Shown here piece after piece: positions 1-9,761 of a stretch of DNA of 64,000 nucleotides. The position numbers were made by a program, and so were the translations under genes. The DNA lies in contig CABYRL010000006.1 of NCBI GenBank assembly GCA_902521465.1, forward strand, positions 1 through 64,000, read 5' to 3'. This DNA is from an uncultured Alphaproteobacteria bacterium (GTDB lineage Bacteria; Pseudomonadota; Alphaproteobacteria; HIMB59). The notes under the pieces were generated by a model that searched no databases, had not been told where the DNA came from, and saw only the letters and a list, made by a program, of their open reading frames with translations. How positions within the stretch are numbered: position 1 is the first letter of the stretch; every line of letters starts with the position of its first letter.

Positions 1-69
1 AGTGATTTTTTTTGGAAAAATTACGTCTATTATGTTATATCAACAATCAAAAACAATAAATGTTATTTT

Positions 70-1383
70 ATGAGAGAAGGAAAGGTAAAAAAGCTAAATA
101 ATAATTTTTTTTTTTTTGTAAAACCTTTAATTAGTAAACAATTAATTTTAAAATTATCAATAATTAAAATATTAAATTTCTTAAATGATTTTTTAATTAC
201 TATATTTAGTATTTTATTTATTAAAAAAAAAATAGTACCAAAAAAAACAGATATTATTATTCACCCTAATAGTAATTATAAAATCGTAAATAATTCTTTA
301 TCTTTTAGGTATATAAAAAATCAAAAACTATTCTCAACTAACAAAAAATTTTATGTATTAAGTCTATCAAGAAATAATTCTGATAAAGTAATAAACATAT
401 TTCAATTTATCAAAAATTATTATTCTTTAAAGAATATTGAAAATCTTATAATTTTAGAGTCTTACTCTTCAATAATTAAATTATTTAAGTGCTATTTCCA
501 AAAATTAAATAAGGATTTAATTTATTCAAATCTTAATTTAAAAATTTTTGGATATGATTTAGGTAAAAATTTATTTTTTAAATCTTTTATTACTGAATTT
601 AAATATAAAAATACTCACATTAGTTCAAATTTAATAATTTATCCTTTTTTTGAATTTATTTTTGGTAGAATTGTTTCTGAAGTTTTTAATTCTAAAAAAT
701 TTCAAACAATATCTTTTCAACATGGCACTCTTGGTTTATTCCATAAATGGAGATTCTATAATTCAATCAATTTAATATCAAATAGTGATACCGAATTACT
801 GCCATATAAAATAATCTTTGAGGGTAGTAATACATTTAATTGGTACAAATTAATAAATATAAAAAAGAAAATACTTAGACCAAATAGATCTCTATTAAAA
901 ATTAGTAAATATAAAGAAAATAGCTCAACTTTGATGTTAATGCTTGATATGCATGATTGGGAGAATTTACTAGACAATTCTATAAACTTTTTAGAATACC
1001 AACAATATAAATTAATAATTAGGCCCCATCCATCAAGAGTACATGAAGTCAGAAATTACTTAGGTAAAAATTTTAATACTAATATAGTTATTGATTCAGA
1101 AATGAATTTAACTAAATCAATTAAATTATATAAACCTGTATTATTTCTTATTGGCCAAAGTGGAGTTGCTGCTGAATTGATACTTAACAAACTTAATGTT
1201 GCCCTAATTCTTAATTCTAATTTACAAAATTATTCACCTGTTCTTTTTTTTCAAAATATAAAAAAGTTTTATTTTAACAAGAATATTAATAGGGATTTAA
1301 ATAAATTTATCAAAGTTACAAATTTCAAAAGTTATTCAAATAAATTGCATGCAGAAGTAAAAAAAATAATAAATATAAATTGA
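70..1383 (+). CDS. Surface-polysaccharide glycosyltransferase-like protein, possibly 5'-partial
   Basis: A GT-B-like surface carbohydrate protein of at least 437 aa. The C-terminal half carries a QHGTLG motif (about residue 218) and a IIRPHPSR motif (about residue 320), the pairing seen in capsule polysaccharide and polyglycerol-phosphate-type transferases. The exact sugar cannot be told. The frame is open all the way to base 1 (23 more codons) and there is no Shine-Dalgarno before the ATG at 70, so the true start may lie outside the window. The gene contains a T13 tract near its 5' end. It opens the polysaccharide operon, and its stop overlaps the TTG start of the next gene (TTGA). Codon use is extremely AT-rich (strings of Lys, Asn, Ile, Phe), as in hypervariable surface islands of marine bacteria. 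Confidence 0.7.
   Translation: MREGKVKKLNNNFFFFVKPLISKQLILKLSIIKILNFLNDFLITIFSILFIKKKIVPKKTDIIIHPNSNYKIVNNSLSFRYIKNQKLFSTNKKFYVLSLSRNNSDKVINIFQFIKNYYSLKNIENLIILESYSSIIKLFKCYFQKLNKDLIYSNLNLKIFGYDLGKNLFFKSFITEFKYKNTHISSNLIIYPFFEFIFGRIVSEVFNSKKFQTISFQHGTLGLFHKWRFYNSINLISNSDTELLPYKIIFEGSNTFNWYKLINIKKKILRPNRSLLKISKYKENSSTLMLMLDMHDWENLLDNSINFLEYQQYKLIIRPHPSRVHEVRNYLGKNFNTNIVIDSEMNLTKSIKLYKPVLFLIGQSGVAAELILNKLNVALILNSNLQNYSPVLFFQNIKKFYFNKNINRDLNKFIKVTNFKSYSNKLHAEVKKIININ
105..117. repeat. Poly-T tract (T13) inside a glycosyltransferase gene
   Basis: Thirteen consecutive T bases encode Phe-Phe-Phe-Phe in the 5' part of the first gene. Slippage by one base would shift the frame, so this is a possible phase-variable tract. 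Other polysaccharide genes here have A11 (1928-1938), A12 (2625-2636) and T10 runs, but a housekeeping gene (glmM, 59816-59827) has A12 too, so composition alone may explain it. Confidence 0.6.
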
Positions 1384-2450
1384 TTATAATCTTAATACAT
1401 AATTTAAAATCTGGTGGTGCACAAAAGGTTGCTATAAATACCTTTAAGGCCCTACAAGAAAAAAAAATTAAAACTAAACTGATAGTAATGAACCCTATTG
1501 GAGAACTTATAAATGAATTAGATATGAAAAAATCAAATGTTCATTTTTTTAAAACTAAAAAATCAAGATATTTTATTTTTAAATTAGCTTTTTTCCTTAA
1601 AAAAAATAGTAAATACATTGTCTTTTCAATGATCAGAGAAATGAACCTAGTTTTAGGTATTTGTAAATTTTTCAGACTAATAGACAATAAAATCACTGGA
1701 AGGGAGGCTAATCCAATTAATAATTGGAGTAATTTAAATATATTTTTAAGACCAATTTATAGAATTCTTTTACGATTATCCTATAATTCTTTTAATTGTC
1801 TAATTTTTAATTCTAATTTTACAAAAGATAGCATCTTAAATTTTATAAATATAAAAAAAAGTGTTATAAAAAAAGTAATCGGTAATCCTATAATATTTAA
1901 GAATTACAAATATGTAAAAAAAATTCCAAAAAAAAAAATAATATTAACTACTATTGGAAGATTAGAAAAACAAAAAAACCACTCTTATATTATTGATGCT
2001 TTTAACCTAGCATTAAAAAATAATAATAATTTATATTTACAACTAATAGGAAATGGCTCATTTAAAAATAAACTTAAAAATCAAATTAAAAATTTAAATT
2101 TAGAGAAAAAAGTCAAAATTATACCTTATACCGATAACGTCTATAAAATATTAAAAAATACTGATTTATTCATCATGGCCTCATTATGGGAGGGATTTGG
2201 CAATGTGATAGTGGAGGCATTGTACATGAATTGCAGAATTTTATCTTTGAAATCACCGGGAGGTATCAATGAAATTTTAGAAAATGGGAAGTTTGGTAAA
2301 ATATTACCTATTCATTCCTCAAGAGAAACATATGCTGATCACATAAATAAAGAAATTGAGAGTAAATCTAAATTAAACACAAGAAATAAAGCTTTAGAAT
2401 ATGATTATTTAAAAATAACAGATCAATATATAGAGCACATGATATTATGA
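1380..2450 (+). CDS. GT4-family glycosyltransferase
   Basis: A 356-aa GT-B retaining glycosyltransferase of the group 1/GT4 type, which adds a sugar from a nucleotide donor to a growing lipid-linked glycan at the inner face of the membrane. The N-terminus has the donor-loop signature NLKSGGAQKVA (residues 8-18); the C-terminal Rossmann domain has TIGRLEKQKNH (about 191) and the acidic motif SLWEGFGNVIVEAL (about 269-282). The start is a TTG overlapping the previous stop codon, which points to translational coupling. Donor and acceptor cannot be predicted from sequence. It lies in a run of eight same-strand polysaccharide genes. Confidence 0.85.
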   Translation: MIIILIHNLKSGGAQKVAINTFKALQEKKIKTKLIVMNPIGELINELDMKKSNVHFFKTKKSRYFIFKLAFFLKKNSKYIVFSMIREMNLVLGICKFFRLIDNKITGREANPINNWSNLNIFLRPIYRILLRLSYNSFNCLIFNSNFTKDSILNFINIKKSVIKKVIGNPIIFKNYKYVKKIPKKKIILTTIGRLEKQKNHSYIIDAFNLALKNNNNLYLQLIGNGSFKNKLKNQIKNLNLEKKVKIIPYTDNVYKILKNTDLFIMASLWEGFGNVIVEALYMNCRILSLKSPGGINEILENGKFGKILPIHSSRETYADHINKEIESKSKLNTRNKALEYDYLKITDQYIEHMIL

Positions 2451-2481
2451 TTTTTTAAAATTAATAAATGATATAATCACA

Positions 2482-3567
2482 ATGTCAAAAAAGATAATAC
2501 ATATAATTACTGGGTTAAAAAGTGGCGGTGCAGAAAAAAATCTTTTTAATCTAGTAACAAAAGACAATTCTTTTGAACATATTGTTATCTCATTAACTAA
2601 ATATGGTTTTTATGAAGACGTTTTAAAAAAAAAAAATATAGAAACTCATACATTAAATTTTAAGTCTCCTATATTAATTATACCAAATATTTTTTTTTTA
2701 ATGTGTATATTGATAATAAAAAAACCAAGAGTCGTCCAGACTTGGATGTTCCATGCTGATATTATTGGTGTTGTTTTTGGAAAAATACTTTTTAAAAAAG
2801 TAATTTGGAATATCAGACACTCTGATTTTGAAAATATAGTATTCAAACATAGTTTATTATTGAAAATTCATAGAGCTCTGTCGTTCATGCCTAATAAAAT
2901 TATTTGTTGTGCAGATTCAATAAAAAAAATATGTATTGAAAGAGGTTATAACGAAAGAAAAATTCATACAATTTTCAATGGTGTAGATACATATGAAATT
3001 AAGGACTTAAAAAATTCAAAAAATAATAAAGGTAAAATTACAATCGGTTTTGTCGGAAGATGGTCTCATCAAAAAAACTTTTTATTTCTTTTTAAATTGA
3101 TCCATTATATTAAAAACAGTAAAAAAATAAATAACATAAGATTTTTATTAATAGGTGAAAATTTAAGCTATCAAAATAAACATTTAGTGAAACTTATTGA
3201 TAAATTCAATGTTTCTTCTCAAATAAAAATTCTTAAAAAAACAAGTAACATGGAAAGATTTTATTCCAAATGTGATTTTACATTTAGTTGTAGCTTCTAT
3301 GGCGAGGGTTTCCCCAATGTTCTTTTAGAGTCCCTTGCTTGCAATAAACCGTGCTTTGCATTCGACTCAGGTGATGCAAAATTAATAGTAAATAAATATG
3401 GGCAAATCTATAAATCTAGAAATTATAAAATAGTATCAAATTTATTAATCAATTTTATAGAGGATTTAAATAGATATCGTAATTTAAATTCTCGAAAATA
3501 TATAATTAATAACTTTAGCGTTCAAAATATGCTAAATAATTATAATTTATTTTGGAATGAACAATAA
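2482..3567 (+). CDS. GT4-family glycosyltransferase
   Basis: A 361-aa GT4-type glycosyltransferase. It shows the N-terminal GLKSGGAEKNLFNL loop (residues 11-24), a central IRHSDF segment typical of this subgroup, IFNGVD before the C-terminal domain, FVGRWSHQKNF (about 190) and the nucleotide-sugar motif SFYGEGFPNVLLESLA (about 271). It starts with ATG 31 bases after the previous gene and overlaps the following glycosyltransferase by 11 bases. It has the same domain layout as the preceding gene but is clearly different in sequence, so the two probably make different linkages of one repeat unit. Confidence 0.85.
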   Translation: MSKKIIHIITGLKSGGAEKNLFNLVTKDNSFEHIVISLTKYGFYEDVLKKKNIETHTLNFKSPILIIPNIFFLMCILIIKKPRVVQTWMFHADIIGVVFGKILFKKVIWNIRHSDFENIVFKHSLLLKIHRALSFMPNKIICCADSIKKICIERGYNERKIHTIFNGVDTYEIKDLKNSKNNKGKITIGFVGRWSHQKNFLFLFKLIHYIKNSKKINNIRFLLIGENLSYQNKHLVKLIDKFNVSSQIKILKKTSNMERFYSKCDFTFSCSFYGEGFPNVLLESLACNKPCFAFDSGDAKLIVNKYGQIYKSRNYKIVSNLLINFIEDLNRYRNLNSRKYIINNFSVQNMLNNYNLFWNEQ

Positions 3568-4678
3568 AGAAATAGTATATATAATAAATGATCTTGATTA
3601 TTTATTTAATCACAGATTTAGCTTAATAAAATATCTAGTAAAAAAAAATATTAAGTTGAAAATTTATTCTAACCAAAATAAATCAAAAAAAATAAGTAAT
3701 ATCTCAAAATATGTAAAACTAAAAAAATATTTTATAGCTAAAAACTTTAATATCATTTATGACACTTTTACTTTTATTAATATTTTTTTTGTTATTCTAA
3801 GTAATATAAATAAAAAATTACATCTTTTCACTATGAAGCCTATTGTTTTTGGTTTGTTGTGCTGTTTAATAATAAGAAAGAAAAATATTTTTGTTTCTAT
3901 TTCAGGACTTGGAAATTTATTTTCTAAGAATAATTTTAATCTTCAAAGGTCAATTGTCTCTTATGTCCTTAAAATTTCACTTAAACATTTAAACGTTCAT
4001 TTTTTTTTTCAGCAAAATCAAGATTACAGATTTTTTAATAAGTATTTTTTCTCTGAGAGAACTACTTATTCCATAGTAAATGGCACAGGCATAGATCTTA
4101 TAAAATTTAATTATGTAAAAATTAAAAATAACAACACATTATTGTTTGCATCAAGGTTACTGAAGGACAAAGGAATAGAAATATTAATTAATGCTTGCAA
4201 GATTTTAACTGAACAAAGTGTAAAATTTAACGCTATCATAGTTGGTAAATACATAGAAAACGACCCAAGATATTTATCTTCTGAATTATTTCAACAAATT
4301 TCCTTTGAAAATGACTTCAATTGCTCATACGCAGGTAATGTTTCAAATATTAGTGACTATATTAAATCTGCAGACATTGTAATTCTTCCTACTATTTATA
4401 ATGAAGGTATACCAAGAATTTTAATTGAGTCAGCTGCTATAGGAAGACCAATAATTACATCTAATAAATATGGCTGTAAAATGATTGTAAAGCACAATTT
4501 TAATGGAATTGTATTAGATAAAGTAAATTCAAATGAACTTGCGAATATGATTAAAAAGATACTAAATGATAAAGAATTGAAATCTTATTTTTCTATAAAT
4601 TCAAGAAAAATTGCTGAAAAAAATTTCGATGAAAAAAAAGTTTTTCATCATCATGAAAAAGAATACAAAATTTGTTAA
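3557..4678 (+). CDS. GT4-family glycosyltransferase, PglA/WcaL-like
   Basis: A 373-aa group 1 glycosyltransferase. The N-terminal domain has the HLFTMKPIVFG and SISGLGNLF segments (about residues 90-117) found in enzymes that extend undecaprenyl-diphosphate-linked amino sugars. The C-terminal domain has LFASRLLKDKGIE (about 196) and TIYNEGIPRILIESAA (about 278), the donor-binding EX7E region. Overlaps on both sides (11 bases upstream, 7 downstream) tie it to the same transcript. It may act early in assembly of the repeat unit, but no initiating phosphoglycosyltransferase (WecA, WcaJ or PglC type) is visible in this window. Confidence 0.85.
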   Translation: MNNKEIVYIINDLDYLFNHRFSLIKYLVKKNIKLKIYSNQNKSKKISNISKYVKLKKYFIAKNFNIIYDTFTFINIFFVILSNINKKLHLFTMKPIVFGLLCCLIIRKKNIFVSISGLGNLFSKNNFNLQRSIVSYVLKISLKHLNVHFFFQQNQDYRFFNKYFFSERTTYSIVNGTGIDLIKFNYVKIKNNNTLLFASRLLKDKGIEILINACKILTEQSVKFNAIIVGKYIENDPRYLSSELFQQISFENDFNCSYAGNVSNISDYIKSADIVILPTIYNEGIPRILIESAAIGRPIITSNKYGCKMIVKHNFNGIVLDKVNSNELANMIKKILNDKELKSYFSINSRKIAEKNFDEKKVFHHHEKEYKIC

Positions 4679-5739
4679 TTTACTATTTTTTTTTTATACT
4701 TTTATCTTTTGCTTGCATATTTCAAACAAAGCTAAGTATTGACGGCAAACAATCAATATTTTATGCAATATATATTTTTATCATTTTTTTTGTAGGCTTT
4801 AGGCATAATGTTGGTGCTGATTGGCATACTTACAATTATTATTACGATAATTGCTCTAATCCTTTTACAGTTCTAAATTTTTCGATTAACTCAATTAAAT
4901 CATTTATTATTTCTGAACCAATTTATCATTCAATTAATTTTTTAGTTTGCAAATTTAATTTAGGAGTACATTTAGTAAATTTTATTTCTGCTATATTTGC
5001 AATAACACCAATATTTTATATTGCTTCTAAGCAAAAAGATAAATTTTTAATACCAGTACTATCGTTTTCATATTTTATTGTGGTAATTTGTATGGGGTAT
5101 ACAAGACAATCTATAGCAATAGGTTTTGTTTTATTGGCAATTTACTTTTGGACAAATAAAAATTTTTATAAATATTTACTTTTCTCAATATTAGCTTTTT
5201 TATCTCATAAATCTGCAATATTAATTTTTGGACTTATTTTATTATACACAGCCAATTACTATATTTTGTTTTTTTGTTTCATAATATCAATAGTAACCTT
5301 TTCATTTTTTAATCAGTTAATTTTTTCAAAATTTATTACATATTATGGTCAGATGTATTCTAGTGGAACTTTAATTAGACTATTTATTAATATTATACCC
5401 TATCTTGTCGTAGTTCAGTTTATGCAAAAATTATTTAAGCCTAGAGAAATATTTATCATAAATACTTTTGGTATAGTAAATATTGTTGGAGTAATTTTAT
5501 TATTATTTTATCCATTATTATCAACCATAATTGATAGGTTAAGTCTTTACACTATCTACTCACAATTTTTTATTCTATCAAATTTAACTTTTATGAATAA
5601 AAAAAAAGAATATAAGATAATCAAAATATTAATTATTTTGATCTATTTTGTGTATTTATCTACTTGGCTTTTGTTTTCTGATAATGCAGGGTCATGGATA
5701 CCTTATAACAATCTAATTAATAATTTTGAGAATATATAA
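4672..5739 (+). CDS. EpsG-family polysaccharide polymerase (Wzy-like)
   Basis: A 355-aa polytopic membrane protein with about ten hydrophobic segments. Near the N-terminus it has FFVGFRHNVGADWHTYNYYY (about residues 39-58), the sequence characteristic of the EpsG family, which is thought to polymerise exopolysaccharide or O-antigen repeat units at the periplasmic face. The start is a TTG overlapping the stop of the preceding glycosyltransferase, and it is followed directly by the chain-length protein, which is what one expects of a polymerase and its length regulator. No Wzx flippase is present in the window, so this half-operon probably continues to the left. Confidence 0.8.
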   Translation: MLIYYFFFILLSFACIFQTKLSIDGKQSIFYAIYIFIIFFVGFRHNVGADWHTYNYYYDNCSNPFTVLNFSINSIKSFIISEPIYHSINFLVCKFNLGVHLVNFISAIFAITPIFYIASKQKDKFLIPVLSFSYFIVVICMGYTRQSIAIGFVLLAIYFWTNKNFYKYLLFSILAFLSHKSAILIFGLILLYTANYYILFFCFIISIVTFSFFNQLIFSKFITYYGQMYSSGTLIRLFINIIPYLVVVQFMQKLFKPREIFIINTFGIVNIVGVILLLFYPLLSTIIDRLSLYTIYSQFFILSNLTFMNKKKEYKIIKILIILIYFVYLSTWLLFSDNAGSWIPYNNLINNFENI

Positions 5740-6627
5740 ATGAAAAGATATCTAAATTATTATAAATTTTTTTTTATTCTTCTTTTTTTATCATTTACAT
5801 TTATTTGTTCAGTTTTTTTATTGCTACCTCAAAAAACACAAGTTCAATCAGAAATACCTTTAAAAGATATAATTATAGATGAATTAAATGACTTGAAGTA
5901 TTTTCCATTTAATGGTGAAGATCTTATTTTTGATCATAGAACTGAAATAACAGTTCCTAAATTACAAACAGATTTATTATTAATTGAGTTAAAAAATATA
6001 AAAACTATCAATGATATTCTTAAAGATGAGAACAATAATAGCAAAAGTGAATTATTTATAGATACTATGGCAAATTCATTTTTTGTAGAGGATGAAATTC
6101 TATATTTTAAATTTACCTTATTCGTAGATACAGATATTAATTTAATAAATTTTGCATATTCTAACTTGCTTACAGCAGGTATAAAAAATTTAAAAAAAGC
6201 ATTATTAAACAGAGCTAAAATCATAGATAGATCAAATAATGAAGCAAAACTTGCAATTGAAAGTTTGAATAGTCAAATAAATATATTAGATAAACAGCTA
6301 AAAAAACTAGATGTGCTTAGAGAAAATAATAGAATTTCAGAAAATTTTTATTACGAGAATTATTTCGATATAGATAATGATATAAATTTTTATAATCAAA
6401 AAATTTTAGCTTTAGAAAATAGGCTATTACTTAATTATAAAACTATATCTGATAATAGTTTCCATATACAAGATCACTCTTTTAACCCAGAGAATTATCC
6501 AACATTATCAACTTATTCTTTTGAAAAAAAACCTACTGTTCTTTTTTACACATCTTTATTTTCTATTTTGATTTCAATATTATTAATTTTATTATATGAC
6601 TTGATAAAAAGAGATTTTAAATCATAA
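5740..6627 (+). CDS. Wzz-like polysaccharide co-polymerase (chain-length determinant)
   Basis: A 295-aa protein with one transmembrane helix at the N-terminus (about residues 10-29), a large periplasmic part with predicted coiled coil (about 170-245, rich in Glu, Lys, Asn and Leu) and a second helix at the C-terminus (about 268-287) ending in a basic tail. This two-helix plan is that of polysaccharide co-polymerases that set glycan length. The primary sequence is divergent, so the family call rests on topology and on the polymerase gene immediately upstream (start codon directly after its stop). There is no cytoplasmic tyrosine-kinase domain. Confidence 0.65.
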   Translation: MKRYLNYYKFFFILLFLSFTFICSVFLLLPQKTQVQSEIPLKDIIIDELNDLKYFPFNGEDLIFDHRTEITVPKLQTDLLLIELKNIKTINDILKDENNNSKSELFIDTMANSFFVEDEILYFKFTLFVDTDINLINFAYSNLLTAGIKNLKKALLNRAKIIDRSNNEAKLAIESLNSQINILDKQLKKLDVLRENNRISENFYYENYFDIDNDINFYNQKILALENRLLLNYKTISDNSFHIQDHSFNPENYPTLSTYSFEKKPTVLFYTSLFSILISILLILLYDLIKRDFKS

Positions 6628-6633
6628 ATAATT

Positions 6634-7650
6634 ATGAAAATACTTATTACCGGTTCAGCAGGTTTTATAGGTTTTCATTTAACAAAATCCCTAATTAGCT
6701 CCAAAAATACCATTATAGCACTAGATAATCTTAATAATTATTATTCAGTTAAACTTAAGAAAGACAGACTAAAACAAATAGGTTTTAACAAAAAAATTTC
6801 CAAAAATAAACTATTAAAGTCTTCAATTTCTCAAAATTTATATTTTATAAAATGTGATTTAAAAAACGATATAACTTATAAAATTTTAAAAAAGTTTAAA
6901 TTCAATATTATTATTCATTTAGCAGCCCAAGCAGGAGTACAATATTCAATTAAAAATCCTTATTCATATGTAGATAATAATATTATCGCCACAATTAAAT
7001 TATTTGATTTTGCAAAAACAGTGCAATGTAAAAAAATTATATATGCATCAACCTCATCAGTTTATGGATCTAATAAGAATACCCCATTTAACGAAAGTGA
7101 TAAAACTGCATCACCAATTAGCACTTATGCCTCCTCGAAGTTAATGTGTGAAAATTTGTCAAATGTATATAATCATTTGTACAATATTAAATTTGTAGGA
7201 CTGAGATTTTTTACAGTTTATGGACCTTGGGGGAGGCCAGATATGGCTATTTATAAATTCATAGATCAATATTTTAAAAATAAAACAATTACTGTTTATG
7301 AAAAAGGAAATATGATTAGAGACTTTACATACATAGACGACATTGTTAATGGAATAAATTCAACCTTACTTAATTTTGATAAAATACAAAAACACGAAAA
7401 AAATCCTATAATTAATCTTGGATGTAATAACCCTATTCTACTTAGTAAAATCACAAATTTTTTAACAAAAGATTTAAAATTAAAATTAAAAATTAAATAT
7501 AAAAAAAAGCTTAAAGGAGATGTCGACTCTACATTGGCAGATATATCACTAGCCAGCAAATATTTAAACTTTCATCCTAAAACTAAATATCAACAGGGTA
7601 TAAAAAACTTATATGAGTGGTATATCAAATATTACAAAATCAAAATTTAA
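6634..7650 (+). CDS. NAD-dependent epimerase, UDP-glucuronate 4-epimerase (CapI/LspL) type
   Basis: A 338-aa extended short-chain dehydrogenase. It has the Rossmann motif GSAGFIG (residues 7-13), LDNLNNYY after the second strand, HLAAQAGVQYS (about 95-105), the catalytic STSSVYG segment and YASSK (Y165, K169), then FTVYGPWGRPDMA, which is typical of UDP-glucuronate 4-epimerases (UDP-GlcA to UDP-GalA). The ugd gene at 13983 could supply UDP-GlcA. The substrate assignment is by family resemblance. The gene overlaps the next dehydrogenase by 38 bases, which implies translational coupling. Confidence 0.85.
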   Translation: MKILITGSAGFIGFHLTKSLISSKNTIIALDNLNNYYSVKLKKDRLKQIGFNKKISKNKLLKSSISQNLYFIKCDLKNDITYKILKKFKFNIIIHLAAQAGVQYSIKNPYSYVDNNIIATIKLFDFAKTVQCKKIIYASTSSVYGSNKNTPFNESDKTASPISTYASSKLMCENLSNVYNHLYNIKFVGLRFFTVYGPWGRPDMAIYKFIDQYFKNKTITVYEKGNMIRDFTYIDDIVNGINSTLLNFDKIQKHEKNPIINLGCNNPILLSKITNFLTKDLKLKLKIKYKKKLKGDVDSTLADISLASKYLNFHPKTKYQQGIKNLYEWYIKYYKIKI

Positions 7651-8878
7651 AATAGCTATAATTGGTCTTGGCTATGTTGGCTTACCTTTATTACACTTAA
7701 GCTCAAAACATTTCAATGTAGTAGGTTATGATAAAGACACTTATAGAGTGAATTCATTAAATAATTTATATGATCAAAATAAACAAATTAAGATTAAAGA
7801 TCTAAAAGATTTAAAAAATAAAAAAATAATTTCTTCCAATGAAAACATTATAAGAAATTGTAATATTTATATAATTACCGTACCCACTCCAATTGACTCT
7901 AGAAATCAACCAGATTTAAAGTTAGTAAAAAATGCTCTCAAAACAATTTTAAAATTCTTAAAAGATGGTGATCTAATTATACTTGAGTCTACTGTATATC
8001 CTGGAGCAACATTAGAATTATCAAAAAAAATTATTGAGAAAAATAGTCATTTTAAAATTAATAAAAATTATTATCTTGGATATTCACCGGAACGAATAAA
8101 TCCGGGTGATAATAAAAATAATCTTAACAATGTAACAAAAGTAATTTCAGCTTCTAATAAAAAATCACTAAAAATTGTTAAAAGTTTCTATTCAAAATTT
8201 ATAAAAAATCTTTACGTTGCTGAGAGTATTGAAATTGCAGAGTCTTCTAAGATAATAGAAAATATTCAGAGAGACGTTAATATAGCATTAATAAATGAGC
8301 TAACATTATTATTTAAAAAAATGGATTTACCTATGAAAAAAATATTAGACGCATCAAAAACCAAGTGGAATTTTTTAAATTTTCAGCCGGGTTTAGTTGG
8401 CGGTCATTGTATAGGTATTGATCCATACTATCTTGCATATCAAGCAAAGAGAATAGGGGCAAAAAGTAATTTAATTCTTGCTGGCAGAAAAATTAATAAT
8501 TTGATGATAAATAAAGTTTATTTGGATATTTCAAATTGTATAAATAAAATAAAGTTAACAAATAAAGCTAATATTTTATTTTTAGGGCTAACTTTTAAAG
8601 AAAACTGTCCTGACTTTAGAAACTCTAAAAATATTGCTTTATTTGAATTATTAAAAAAAAAATATAAAAATATTTTTGCTCATGATCCATATGTAGATCA
8701 AAACTTAAAAATAAAATACAAGAATAACTTAACATATAGATTAGATAATTTTAAAAAATATGACTTTATTATTCTTGCAGTAAAACATAATCAGTATAAA
8801 AATTTACAAAAGAAATTTGGTCAAACTAGTGTTTACGATATGAAATATTTTTATAAGAATTCAACTTTTTATTTATAA
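7613..8878 (+). CDS. UDP-HexNAc 6-dehydrogenase (WbpA/TviB-like)
   Basis: A 421-aa nucleotide-sugar dehydrogenase of the UDP-glucose/GDP-mannose dehydrogenase superfamily. It has GLGYVGLP (about residues 17-24), ESTVYPGAT (about 124), YSPERINPGD (about 157), the active-site GGHCIGIDPYYL with catalytic Cys (about 263), and GLTFKENCPDFRNSK in the UDP-binding C-terminal domain. SPERINPGD and the GIDPYYL extension point to the UDP-GlcNAc/GalNAc subgroup rather than UDP-Glc. The start lies 38 bases inside the epimerase gene with no later in-frame ATG before the Rossmann fold. Product: probably a UDP-HexNAcA precursor for the polymer made by this operon. Confidence 0.85.
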   Translation: MSGISNITKSKFKIAIIGLGYVGLPLLHLSSKHFNVVGYDKDTYRVNSLNNLYDQNKQIKIKDLKDLKNKKIISSNENIIRNCNIYIITVPTPIDSRNQPDLKLVKNALKTILKFLKDGDLIILESTVYPGATLELSKKIIEKNSHFKINKNYYLGYSPERINPGDNKNNLNNVTKVISASNKKSLKIVKSFYSKFIKNLYVAESIEIAESSKIIENIQRDVNIALINELTLLFKKMDLPMKKILDASKTKWNFLNFQPGLVGGHCIGIDPYYLAYQAKRIGAKSNLILAGRKINNLMINKVYLDISNCINKIKLTNKANILFLGLTFKENCPDFRNSKNIALFELLKKKYKNIFAHDPYVDQNLKIKYKNNLTYRLDNFKKYDFIILAVKHNQYKNLQKKFGQTSVYDMKYFYKNSTFYL

Positions 8879-8882
8879 TATA

Positions 8883-9761
8883 ATGAGAAATTTAATTGAT
8901 ATAAAAAATCTAAATCAAGATGCTATTTTAGAGATCATTGAATTATCTAAATCTTTAGAAATAAAAAATTCAGATGTACTTAAAAACAAAAATTTAGGTT
9001 TAATTTTTGAAAAAAGTTCTACAAGAACAAGACTTTCTTTTCAAGTTGCTATAAATAATCTATCTGGAAATTTTATAGACATTAAATACGATGAGTTAAA
9101 TTTATCTAGAATAGAGTCTATAGAGGATACTTTTAAAATGTTTAATTTGTATCTTGACTCAATTATATTACGAACCTCAGATCACAACAAATTTAAAACT
9201 CTTTCTGATAACTTTGATAAACCAATAATAAATGCTTTGTCAAATAAATCACATCCATGTCAGGCTATATCTGATCTTTATACATTATTTGAACATTTCG
9301 ATAGAAAGGAAAATATTGAAATCTCATGGTTTGGAGATTGTAATAATGTTTTATTTAGTTTAATAGAAATTATAAATCTATTCCCAAAAATCAAATTAAA
9401 TGTGTTTACAAATGAGTCTATTTATCAAGAATTCTCTAATTATATTATCAATTCAAATAATATAGAATTTTTTTTTGAAATTAACACATCTATTGTTAGT
9501 TCATCTGATTGCATAATGACAGATGTCTTTAACTCAATGAATGACACTAATGACAAAGAAACGGCCTTAAAAAAATTTCAAGTTAATGAAAGCTTAATGT
9601 CTCAAACAAAAGAAAAATGTATTTTTATGCACTGTCTACCAGCTAAAATAGGTTCAGAAGTTAGTGATTATGTAATTAATAGCGAAAAATCTATAATTTT
9701 AAATCAAGCAAAAAATAGATTGGTGTCTCAAAAAGGTATCTTACATTGGTTAAATATCTAA
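8883..9761 (+). CDS. argF: Ornithine carbamoyltransferase
   Basis: Makes citrulline from ornithine and carbamoyl phosphate in arginine synthesis. It shows the carbamoyl-phosphate site SSTRTR (residues 45-50), HPCQ (124-127) and the ornithine-site HCLP (250-253). The usual DxWxSMG loop appears as DVFNSM (213-218), with Phe for Trp. At 292 aa it is slightly shorter than the common 300-310. It lies only 4 bases after the polysaccharide operon, so a conserved biosynthetic gene marks the right border of the variable region. In many alphaproteobacteria argF follows argD; argD is not in this window. Confidence 0.93.
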   Translation: MRNLIDIKNLNQDAILEIIELSKSLEIKNSDVLKNKNLGLIFEKSSTRTRLSFQVAINNLSGNFIDIKYDELNLSRIESIEDTFKMFNLYLDSIILRTSDHNKFKTLSDNFDKPIINALSNKSHPCQAISDLYTLFEHFDRKENIEISWFGDCNNVLFSLIEIINLFPKIKLNVFTNESIYQEFSNYIINSNNIEFFFEINTSIVSSSDCIMTDVFNSMNDTNDKETALKKFQVNESLMSQTKEKCIFMHCLPAKIGSEVSDYVINSEKSIILNQAKNRLVSQKGILHWLNI

